A stretch of 7,357 bases of DNA from Veillonella sp. (GTDB lineage: Bacteria > Bacillota > Negativicutes > Veillonellales > Veillonellaceae): contig NZ_SVCB01000056.1 in assembly GCF_015058545.1 (NCBI RefSeq), positions 1 to 7,357 of the forward strand, read 5' to 3'. Position 1 is the stretch's first letter, and each line of letters starts with the position of its first letter. Below, in pieces: positions 1-5,021 of this stretch. The notes beneath the pieces are model-generated. The model was given only the letters and a program-made list of their open reading frames with translations. It was not told the DNA's origin and searched no databases. Both the position numbers and the translations under genes were made by a program.

Positions 1-30
1 AACATCCTTTCGTTAATTGTTAGCACCTTT

Positions 31-59
31 ATTGTATCGGATTTTATTCAATATGTCTT
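31..59 (-). promoter_or_regulatory. Possible sigma-A promoter for a leftward gene outside the window
   Basis: On the minus strand AAGACA (54-59) is followed after 17 bases by TACAAT (31-36), matching the sigma-A consensus at 4 of 6 and 5 of 6 positions. It lies just beyond the terminator of the binding-protein gene, so it would start a new leftward unit. AAAGG on the minus strand at about 6-10 could belong to that gene's ribosome binding site. No coding part of it is visible. Confidence 0.35.
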
Positions 60-68
60 TTTTTGTGC

Positions 69-119
69 AAAAAAAGTAGGCGCCAAGAGGACACGCAACT
101 AGCGTTTCTCTTTAGCGCC
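69..119 (-). terminator. Intrinsic terminator of the binding-protein gene
   Basis: A three-part stem pairs GGCGC (79-83) with GCGCC (115-119), AAGAG (85-89) with CTCTT (108-112) and ACGC (93-96) with GCGT (102-105), with small internal loops and a five-base apical loop. On the minus strand it is followed by TAC and seven Ts (69-75). It lies about 120 bases past the stop codon of the substrate-binding-protein gene, the expected place for its terminator. Confidence 0.7.
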
Positions 120-237
120 CCAAAATAAATTATAGAACCATATAATATCGTCTGTTCGTTAATCCCTCTTTATATTTTCAGTGTTAAATTACATGCGATT
201 TTGCACTGATGTTAATATCTTTTGTTAGGATTTTATT
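120..237. other. AT-rich 3' untranslated stretch
   Basis: No open reading frame or RNA gene is recognisable between the terminator hairpin and the stop codon of the binding-protein gene. A 5-base inverted repeat (CAGTG/CACTG, about 179-208) and a 6-base one (ATTATA/TATAAT, about 130-147) are present, but neither is strong enough to name. Confidence 0.4.
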
Positions 238-1188
238 TTAGAAATTTACATCGATGCCGTAGGCCATTTTTACAAGTTCAGCCATGGCTTCCGGTGTTTG
301 TAAGCCCGGATTTAATAAGAATAAGTTAGATGGCAAGTAGAATACTTTGCCGTTTTTTACAGCCTTAAGATTTTGCCATGCCGGATTGCCGGTCATTTCT
401 TTTTCCATAGTTTTGGTAATTTCATCTTTTTTACCCATAGTGGAAACAAAAATAATATCCGGGTCGTCGGAAGCGAGCGTTTCTAAGGAATACGGAATAG
501 TCTTGGCGGATTTATCAAAATCACCATGTTGTAACACCACATTCTGCATGCCTAGCTCTTGAACCATAGCGGCTGTTACAGCTAGCGTTGTTTCCGCCGT
601 TACGGCTTTACCGGTAGCACGCAACACGGCTACGCGAGCCGGTTGTACATTTTTAACGGCTTCTTTGACTTTGTCAATTTTGCTGTTGTACTGGGCAATG
701 ACTTCTTTGGCTTTATCTTCGTGATTGGTTAATTGGCCTAAGAATTCAATGAGAGGCACATTATCTTTAATACCGTCGTAGGAAATTAAAATATACGGCA
801 ATTTATTGCTCTGTAATTGGCCTTCGAATTTGCTGTGCTGATTGCTGAGACCGATTACGAGGTCCGGCTTCAAGCCGATGAGTTGTTCCATGTTGATATT
901 GGCGGTCTGCCCTAAAGACGGTAATTCTTTAAGGTGAGCGGGCATGTCATCCTGCGTTTCTACACGGCTTATGGATTTGGCATCGATGGCATCCATGAAA
1001 TAGAGTAGGGAATTGGCAAGTACCGCAATTCGTTCCGGTTTAGCCGGCACCGTATAGGTTTGGTCCTTGTACGTAAGGGTACGAGTCGCATTCTGCGATG
1101 TGGTATCCGTTTTACCACATCCGGCGAGTATAGCCATAATGACTGTTATCGCCATTACAATAATGGTTAAGCGTGAAAATTTTTTCAT
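238..1188 (-). CDS. ABC-transporter substrate-binding lipoprotein, cobalamin/Fe3+-siderophore/heme class
   Basis: This 316-residue protein has a lipoprotein signal peptide: basic MKK start, hydrophobic run at about 8-22 and lipobox LAGC with the lipidated Cys24, so it is anchored on the outer face of the cytoplasmic membrane. The mature part reads as a periplasmic binding protein of the BtuF/FepB/FhuD family (PF01497 type): a short strand TYTVPAKPERIAVL (about 44-57), then LPSLGQTANINMEQLIGLKPDLVIG (in pieces around 89-113), and a second lobe starting near 184 with ARVAVLR. It would hand its ligand to a BtuC/BtuD-like permease and ATPase, not visible here. The B12 riboswitch and cbiK next door make cobalamin, a corrinoid, or heme the likeliest ligand, but sequence alone does not fix specificity. 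The ribosome binding site is weak (AGGTG, 7 bases upstream). It has its own promoter and terminator, so it need not be co-transcribed with cbiK. Confidence 0.88.
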   Translation of the reverse strand: MKKFSRLTIIVMAITVIMAILAGCGKTDTTSQNATRTLTYKDQTYTVPAKPERIAVLANSLLYFMDAIDAKSISRVETQDDMPAHLKELPSLGQTANINMEQLIGLKPDLVIGLSNQHSKFEGQLQSNKLPYILISYDGIKDNVPLIEFLGQLTNHEDKAKEVIAQYNSKIDKVKEAVKNVQPARVAVLRATGKAVTAETTLAVTAAMVQELGMQNVVLQHGDFDKSAKTIPYSLETLASDDPDIIFVSTMGKKDEITKTMEKEMTGNPAWQNLKAVKNGKVFYLPSNLFLLNPGLQTPEAMAELVKMAYGIDVNF

Positions 1189-1230
1189 AATACACCTGCC
1201 TGACAGATTAGATAAAAAGTACGTAAAAGT

Positions 1231-1294
1231 ATTACCTGTGAGTAAGCAGGTAATTCATGCCGTTCCAAAACAAGCTTTAGTAAGAGCTGTTTTG
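1231..1294 (-). promoter_or_regulatory. Two tandem hairpins in the leader of the binding-protein mRNA
   Basis: In the 5' leader of the lipoprotein gene two hairpins sit side by side. The first pairs ATTACCTG (1231-1238) with CAGGTAAT (1247-1254), a perfect 8-base stem. The second pairs CAAAACAAGCT (1266-1276) with AGCTGTTTTG (1285-1294), 10 pairs with one bulged A. Both loops are 8 bases and nearly the same on the minus strand: CTTACTCA and CTTACTAA. A leader control element is inferred; no known riboswitch class is recognised. Confidence 0.4.
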
Positions 1295-1309
1295 AAAACT
1301 CATACTTGT

Positions 1310-1338
1310 ACTATACCACAGGTTATGGTGGTTGCCTA
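1310..1338 (-). promoter_or_regulatory. Promoter of the substrate-binding-protein gene
   Basis: On the minus strand TAGGCA (1333-1338), 17 bases, then TATAGT (1310-1315) preceded by TGG, which forms an extended -10 element. Matches to the sigma-A consensus are 4 of 6 and 5 of 6. It would start transcription near 1302 and give a leader of about 115 bases. The -35 element lies inside the tandem repeat at 1321-1391. Confidence 0.5.
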
Positions 1339-1391
1339 TGGTTATGTTGTTGCGTATGATTATATGGTACCTATCGTTATATGGTGCGTAT
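1321..1391. repeat. Four degenerate 17-19 base tandem repeats
   Basis: Four head-to-tail units can be laid out at 1321-1339, 1340-1357, 1358-1374 and 1375-1391, all of the form (G/C)(G/A)TTAT..GGT.(G/C)C(C/G)TAT. The unit ends alternate CCTAT, CGTAT, CCTAT, CGTAT, so the array may have grown by duplication of a two-unit block of about 35 bases. It overlaps the -35 region of the binding-protein promoter, so a set of regulator sites is possible. No protein is known for this motif. Confidence 0.55.
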
Positions 1392-1420
1392 GGCACTGTT
1401 ATAGATCCCAATATAGCAAT

Positions 1421-1472
1421 TAAAAGAGGCTGTAAGTAAAATGTGATATGCTCTACATTTTATTACAGCCTC
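1421..1472 (-). terminator. Intrinsic terminator downstream of exported cbiK
   Basis: A long stem pairs 1426-1444 with 1455-1472: 18 base pairs with a single bulged G at 1436 and a 10-base loop (1445-1454). On the minus strand the stem is followed by TTTTAATT (1425 downward), so it fits as the terminator of the exported cbiK gene, about 90 bases after its stop codon. It separates cbiK from the binding-protein promoter. Confidence 0.78.
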
Positions 1473-1560
1473 CTTATGTATAGAACGCTTTTAGTTGGTC
1501 AAAACGTCTTAGCTTGTAAGTGCGCTTTGGCAGTAATATTAACCCTTACAATGTTATATC

Positions 1561-2580
1561 TTATTTAGCGTCGTTTTGAAGTGCTTGCCAAGCTTCATCG
1601 GCATGAGCGGCAAAGAGGTCACGGATTTTCTGGTTTTCACCAAGGCCATGGATGTAAGTGTCTACTTTGAAGCCGTCAGCCATCAAGATGGATTTATGGG
1701 AATCAGGTTCGTCACCGGACATATCGTTGTTGGCATGGTCGCCGGCTACCATCATGAATGGCATAAGGGTTACATGTTCGATGCCTTTAGCTTTTAACTG
1801 AGGAACGATATCTTCAAGGCTTGGCCATCCTTCTACTGTGTAGATGTAAGTGTTGTGGAGACCGGCCGATTGCAAACGGTCCTGGATTACGGAATAGTAA
1901 GCGTTAGAAGGATCCGGAGTGCCGTGAGCCATGATAAGAACGGCATCTTTAGGGCCTACTTTAGGGAACTGAGTTGCAACAGCAGCTACGGTAGCAGCTA
2001 CGTCGTCAGTTTGGCCTTCTTGACCCATCCAGTACATAAGTGGCGTACCGAAAGTCATTTTTTTGAATTGAGTTTTGTATTGGTTGTAAACGCCGTTTTT
2101 GTATTTGTATTCGATGCCCGGGATTACGTCAAGCGTTGCAAGGGCAACACGAGTGTAGCCTTCAGCTTTCAATTGATCAAGTGCTTCTTCAGGTGTAGGG
2201 TAGGTGATACCTTCTTTAGCTTTGATGCGGTCGATAATGATATGGGATGTGAAAGCAGTTACTACTTTTACGCCAGGATGTTGTTCTTTGATTTCATTGA
2301 TAGTAGCATCAATTGTTTTAGCACGAGTATCAGTGAATGTAGTACCAAAGCTCATTACTACGATAGCATCTTTGTTAGGTGCCTGTGCCAATACAGGATC
2401 CGTTGTGTTGTAGGTGCGTACGCCGATTTCAGTAGCATCTAATAATGCCGGTGTAGCAGTCGTTACTTCATCACTTAATTGGTAAGCAGCGTTTACGTCT
2501 GTGCTAAGAAATCCGAAGCCTGTCAAAGCGGCCACTGCTAAAGTTGTAGCTAACGTTTTTTTGAAAAAATGTTTACTCAT
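1561..2580 (-). CDS. cbiK: Exported CbiK-type cobaltochelatase (CbiK-P-like)
   Basis: This 339-residue protein is a class II chelatase of the CbiK family with a signal peptide: KKTLATTLAVAALTGFGFL then VNAA, with likely cleavage after Ala31 or Ala32. The chelatase part begins near residue 70 (DAIVVMSFGTTFTDTR, 71-86). The metal-ligand trio of the family is complete: His219 in LIMAHG, Glu250 in TVEGWPSLED and His282 in VAGDHANND, matching His154/Glu184/His216 described for the periplasmic Desulfovibrio CbiK-P. The same cobalt chelation into sirohydrochlorin, or heme/metal binding as proposed for CbiK-P, is inferred to occur outside the cytoplasmic membrane. The start at 2580 is chosen because GAGGAG lies 8 bases upstream and the signal peptide then begins MSKHFFKK; a longer frame reaching 2649 would run back across the T-rich tail of the upstream attenuator hairpin. 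Expression is expected to be under the upstream cobalamin riboswitch. Confidence 0.92.
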   Translation of the reverse strand: MSKHFFKKTLATTLAVAALTGFGFLSTDVNAAYQLSDEVTTATPALLDATEIGVRTYNTTDPVLAQAPNKDAIVVMSFGTTFTDTRAKTIDATINEIKEQHPGVKVVTAFTSHIIIDRIKAKEGITYPTPEEALDQLKAEGYTRVALATLDVIPGIEYKYKNGVYNQYKTQFKKMTFGTPLMYWMGQEGQTDDVAATVAAVATQFPKVGPKDAVLIMAHGTPDPSNAYYSVIQDRLQSAGLHNTYIYTVEGWPSLEDIVPQLKAKGIEHVTLMPFMMVAGDHANNDMSGDEPDSHKSILMADGFKVDTYIHGLGENQKIRDLFAAHADEAWQALQNDAK

Positions 2581-2635
2581 TTCATTCACTCCTCGTGATA
2601 AAAAGATGTTAAAAAATAAAAAACAAGCAATAAAA

Positions 2636-2677
2636 CAAATAAAATACAAAAATACCTCTGCCCACTGGGCAGAGGTA
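2636..2677 (-). terminator. Riboswitch-linked intrinsic terminator (attenuator) ahead of exported cbiK
   Basis: Perfect 11-base arms, TACCTCTGCCC (2653-2663) and GGGCAGAGGTA (2667-2677), flank a 3-base loop. On the minus strand the hairpin is followed at once by TTTTTGTATTTTATTTG. It lies between the aptamer and the gene, 72 bases before the start codon, so it is best read as the expression platform of the B12 riboswitch. The conserved ACCTGCC at the aptamer's 3' edge (2844-2850) can pair with GGCA and GGT of the terminator's 3' arm across a 2-base bulge. This is a possible antiterminator when B12 is absent (inference). Confidence 0.78.
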
Positions 2678-2836
2678 GTATTAATAATACACTAGTTATG
2701 CTAAGCACCTGACGTATATTAGTTCATATCAAACTTAATTAAGTCGTTTATGAATTAAAAAAATAATTCCCGGTCAGTGTATAGTACAGGTAGTGACATT
2801 GATTAACCTCGCCATCCTTCGTGGGTTATCGGCAAT

Positions 2837-2984
2837 CCATCAAGGCAGGTCTTCTGGCTCAAGTTCAACGCAACAATCACCTTCCCGGATACTTCCAGTG
2901 GTATATTGATTGTGCTCCCTCTTACAGCGGCGGGACCGCGGCAGCTTCTACTGCTCTTCTCTTTTAAGTCGGGCACCTTGAAGG
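2837..2984 (-). promoter_or_regulatory. Cobalamin (B12) riboswitch aptamer
   Basis: Read on the minus strand, the aptamer shows the conserved blocks of the cobalamin riboswitch in order: AAGGTGCC, GCGGTCCCGCCGCTGTAAG, GGGAGC, ACCACTGG, CCGGGAAGG and GAGCCAGAAGACCTGCC. The closing P1 helix pairs TCAAGG with CCTTGA (2976-2981 with 2840-2845 on the plus strand), extended by two more pairs past a mismatch. It sits directly after a strong promoter and ahead of the terminator at 2636-2677, so B12 binding is expected to stop transcription of exported cbiK. Confidence 0.95.
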
Positions 2985-3003
2985 TCGTATTCATTTGATA
3001 ATC

Positions 3004-3032
3004 ATCATAGCAGAATAAATGTCCACTGTCAA
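3004..3032 (-). promoter_or_regulatory. Strong sigma-A promoter for the riboswitch-cbiK transcript
   Basis: On the minus strand a perfect TTGACA (3027-3032), a 17-base spacer and TATGAT (3004-3009, 5 of 6). The start of transcription would fall near 2997, about 13 bases before the riboswitch aptamer. Confidence 0.88.
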
Positions 3033-3265
3033 TTCAATACCGGGTAGGGTATACTCACTGTGAATGGAAATTACCCAGGTCATATAACTCTTGGGAATAA
3101 GGGACTTATTTATGAGTAATAACTTTTGGTTATTTGTGATACACTTTTTTGATTATACATAGGCAAAGGAGTCAAAGTTTGGTACTATGAATAGAGAATG
3201 GTGTTCATCATAGGGCAATGTGCTTTATGATAAATAGCTATATATTAACAAAGGAGGTCCATCGT
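3033..3265. other. Divergent intergenic region between riboswitch promoter and small gene
   Basis: This 233-base stretch separates the leftward riboswitch promoter from the rightward small gene. I could not find a convincing sigma-A promoter for the rightward gene; -10-like TATACA (about 3156) lacks a good -35. A nine-codon frame (3187-3213, MNREWCSS then stop) has AAAGGAG 14 bases upstream and is too weak to call a leader peptide. Confidence 0.4.
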
Positions 3266-3583
3266 ATGGATCAATTTACAAATGGTGCCGGTCCTAATGA
3301 ACTATCGGAATCGGTATATGAAGTGGCATTTACTCCTGTATTGGAACGTGAAGAGTATCAAGGTGAACCTTTACATTCCAAATTATTAGCTCTTAAAAAT
3401 GCTATGGGGGAAGACGATTTTAACGAATATATTAACAGCTTATTGCGCATTACCTATAATGGCAAACAATTGTGGTTAATTACTAAAAGCGAACGTAAAC
3501 GTACGTTAATTGAAGGTAAATTTTTACCGATGATTGCGGAGATTTTTGAAGTAGCAGCACCGCGCGTGTTCTCACAACTATAA
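3266..3583 (+). CDS. Small protein resembling a stand-alone DnaA domain I
   Basis: A 105-residue protein without signal peptide or membrane segment. The start at 3266 is supported by AAAGGAGG 8 bases upstream; a longer frame from 3218 would run through that site. Residues about 36-95 follow the pattern of DnaA domain I: a helix ending in DDFNEYINSLL (51-60), a short strand pair around NGKQLWLIT (65-73), then a helical part KRTLIEGKFLPMIAEIFEV (78-96). In DnaA the same places read SFETWMKS, GDTLTITAPN and DWLESRYLHLIADTI (B. subtilis, from memory). DnaA domain I binds helicase loaders, regulators and itself, so a free copy might modulate DnaA, but that is inference. No AAA+ ATPase or DNA-binding domain is present. 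The link to the B12 genes may be only positional. It is transcribed away from the riboswitch and is followed by about 500 non-coding bases. Confidence 0.75.
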   Translation: MDQFTNGAGPNELSESVYEVAFTPVLEREEYQGEPLHSKLLALKNAMGEDDFNEYINSLLRITYNGKQLWLITKSERKRTLIEGKFLPMIAEIFEVAAPRVFSQL

Positions 3584-3621
3584 TTATTATCAATTAAAGG
3601 CATAATAATAAATTGCTTTTT
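3583..3621 (+). terminator. Weak AT-only terminator candidate of the small gene
   Basis: ATTATTAT (3583-3590) and ATAATAAT (3602-3609) form an 8-pair stem with an 11-base loop, starting at the stop codon of the small gene. TTTTT follows at 3617-3621, after an 7-base gap. The stem has no G-C pair, so efficiency is doubtful. Confidence 0.3.
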
Positions 3622-3867
3622 GATTGAATTAGTTATTAAATTAAGAAATGCAATGCATAAAAATTCATAAAATAGGAATATTAATTATTTGATACCAGCT
3701 GTAGCAATCGTAGACCGTGATTGGTATAGTATTATCTGAATTATTAATATAATACCTGTAAGCAAGTAGTATCCTTTGTAATAGTAACGCATTATAAATT
3801 CTCTTTAAATCGATGAAAATAGAAGTAAATCGGTAAAGGTGAATGTAGTTGATGAAAATATAATTAA

Positions 3868-3923
3868 ATTTTCAATTTATCATTGATAATCATTGATAAA
3901 TTTGAAAATGAGAGAAATTTTCA
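3868..3923. repeat. Large inverted repeat with Fur-box-like centre, upstream of the cbi promoter
   Basis: ATTTTCAATTTATCA (3868-3882) is mirrored by TGATAAATTTGAAAAT (3894-3909), with one unpaired base and an 11-base centre. The centre and edges give TGATAATCATT (3884-3894 on the plus strand, overlapping the arm), identical to the core of the E. coli Fur consensus, although the flanks do not match. A second IR reuses the right arm: TGAAAAT (3903-3909) with ATTTTCA (3917-3923). The block ends one base before the -35 element, a typical place for an operator. Confidence 0.5.
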
Positions 3924-3952
3924 TTGACTAAAAATAAAATCTAACGTATCAT
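3924..3952 (+). promoter_or_regulatory. Promoter of the cbi gene cluster
   Basis: TTGACT (3924-3929), a 17-base spacer and TATCAT (3947-3952) each match the sigma-A consensus at 5 of 6 positions. Transcription would begin near 3959 and give a leader of about 128 bases before the gene at 4087. A weaker alternative, TTGTCA (4019-4024) with TATGGT 16 bases later, also exists. Confidence 0.6.
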
Positions 3953-4086
3953 TATACCAACGAAGAATAATCAACATATATTTCGAATGTATTCGATGAT
4001 GTGAAATATGACAGATTTTTGTCAGATTAAGAGGTTCGATTATGGTATAAGTTTAGAGGTATTTTTGATATCGGAGGATTTATAAA

Positions 4087-4959
4087 ATGAGTACAAAGGG
4101 TATTATCTTAGCGACATTCGGTTCAATATACGGCGAAGCCGTAGAAAAATCCGTAGGCATAATGGAAGCAAAGATTAAAAAAGCATATCCCGATGCAGTA
4201 ATTCGCCGTGTCTTTTTGGCGGAAGCGCTGGTGGAGAAGTGGAATGAAAAATATGAAAAACCGGTACAATCTTTGGAAGCCGTGTTGGCTGAATTTAAGA
4301 ATACCGGCGTCCGCGATGTATTTGTTTTGCCATTTGCCTTGGTAGCCGATCAATGTTATCAAAAAATGCGCAAATCTATTGCCGCTTTTACCTATAATAC
4401 CGAACGAAATGCCATGCGCATTCATGTGGGTAAACCACTCTTAAGTTCCTTAGGTGTAAAAAACTATGCCGATGACTATGTGGCTACGATTGATGCCATT
4501 ATGAAGCATGTGAATATTCGCGCCTTGAATAAATCCATTTTACTTATGGCGAATGGCCAAAATCAATTGGAATTCAGTGCTTTGCAGTTAAAATGCTTAT
4601 ACGGTAATGGCCAAAATGTGGCGGTGTTTACATCGAATGGATTCCCTAATTTCAAACAGGCTTTAACTTTATTGGAACGCCTCGATCATAAAGAAGTATT
4701 GGTAGTGCCATTGGCGCTTATCGGCTCGGAACATTTGATGGACTTCTTAGGTGGCGATCGTTCCGATTCCGTAGCGACCTTGCTTACTGAAGAAGGCTAT
4801 GGTGTTTCCATTTGGAATGAAGGCTTAGGTGAAAACCCATTTATTCAAGAGTTATTCTTAAAACATTTAGCCCAGTCCATTCGTATGATTGAGCGTAAAC
4901 AGCAAGCGCATCAGCAGGCTAAGACGGAAAGCGTAAACCGCTCGAGTATGGCGGTTTAA
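4087..4959 (+). CDS. CbiK-family paralogue with degenerate metal site (probable pseudo-chelatase)
   Basis: A 290-residue cytoplasmic protein with the CbiK chelatase fold: start MSTKGIILATFGS (1-13), KSILLMANGQ (149-158), VAVFTSNGFP (178-187), VPLALIGSEHLMDFLGGDRSDSV (in the 207-229 region) and NEGLGE (244-249). Lined up with the two other CbiK copies here, the first metal His is Asn156 (MANG in place of VGHG/MAHG), the Glu is Asn184 (SNGFP in place of VEGWP/LECFP), and only the last His (His216) is kept. The TSRII/TSHII motif near residue 43 is also replaced (FLAEALV). Normal cobalt insertion is therefore unlikely; a regulatory, binding or other chelatase-like role is possible. The frame is intact, so it is not a decayed pseudogene. 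The C-terminal tail (about 267-290) is Gln/Lys-rich and probably flexible. GGAGG lies 9 bases before the start. Confidence 0.85.
   Translation: MSTKGIILATFGSIYGEAVEKSVGIMEAKIKKAYPDAVIRRVFLAEALVEKWNEKYEKPVQSLEAVLAEFKNTGVRDVFVLPFALVADQCYQKMRKSIAAFTYNTERNAMRIHVGKPLLSSLGVKNYADDYVATIDAIMKHVNIRALNKSILLMANGQNQLEFSALQLKCLYGNGQNVAVFTSNGFPNFKQALTLLERLDHKEVLVVPLALIGSEHLMDFLGGDRSDSVATLLTEEGYGVSIWNEGLGENPFIQELFLKHLAQSIRMIERKQQAHQQAKTESVNRSSMAV
4934..4958 (+). other. Hairpin over the 3' end of the CbiK paralogue
   Basis: TAAACCGC (4934-4941) and GCGGTTTA (4951-4958) form a perfect 8-pair stem with a 9-base loop; it covers the last codons and runs into the stop codon. It stands 21 bases before the terminator hairpin at 4980. 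The two may act as a pair, for example through translation of the stop region, but no alternative fold of clear strength was found. Confidence 0.4.
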
Positions 4960-4979
4960 TAGGTTAAAATTACATACTA

Positions 4980-5008
4980 ACGGTCCTCGTTTTGGGGACC
5001 GTTTTTTT
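4980..5008 (+). terminator. Intrinsic terminator between the two cytoplasmic cbiK copies
   Basis: ACGGTCCTC (4980-4988) pairs with GGGGACCGT (4994-5002), 9 pairs including one G-U, with a 5-base loop, and is followed by seven Ts (5002-5008). The Shine-Dalgarno AAGGAGG of the next gene starts two or three bases later. There is no room for a promoter between them, so the downstream cbiK depends on read-through, regulated antitermination or a promoter inside the paralogue. Confidence 0.85.
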
Positions 5009-5021
5009 AAAAGGAGGGTGT

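Larger units (their letters stand above)
3584..4086. other. Long AT-rich non-coding region ahead of the cbi genes
   Basis: About 500 bases without a credible gene. It holds several scattered ATACCA/TGGTAT words (3692-3697, 3722-3727, 3954-3959, 4043-4048), five copies of TGAAAAT or its reverse ATTTTCA (3814, 3853, 3868, 3903, 3917), inverted repeats, and a good promoter at 3924-3952. A further IR pairs ATATTTC (3978-3984) with GAAATAT (4003-4009), and TGACA (4009-4013) faces TGTCA (4020-4024). No cobalamin riboswitch blocks are visible here on either strand. Confidence 0.6.

Noticed and set aside
1067..1423. 118-residue plus-strand open frame across the binding-protein start and leader
   Set aside because: Half is antisense to the signal peptide and the rest covers the leader hairpins and tandem repeat; no ribosome binding site.
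1855..2442. 195-residue plus-strand open frame, with other frames at 1576-1797 and 2204-2413
   Set aside because: They are antisense to the exported CbiK, which has clear family motifs; their translations are cysteine- and serine-rich and match nothing.
2581..2649. N-terminal extension of the exported CbiK by 23 residues
   Set aside because: It would run through the ribosome binding site and the T-rich tail of the attenuator and would spoil a standard signal peptide.
2803..2994. 63-residue minus-strand open frame
   Set aside because: It lies entirely on the cobalamin riboswitch, whose conserved RNA blocks explain the sequence; there is no ribosome binding site.
3187..3213. Nine-codon leader peptide ahead of the small gene
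   Set aside because: The nearest ribosome binding site is 14 bases away and nothing in the codons suggests an attenuation role.
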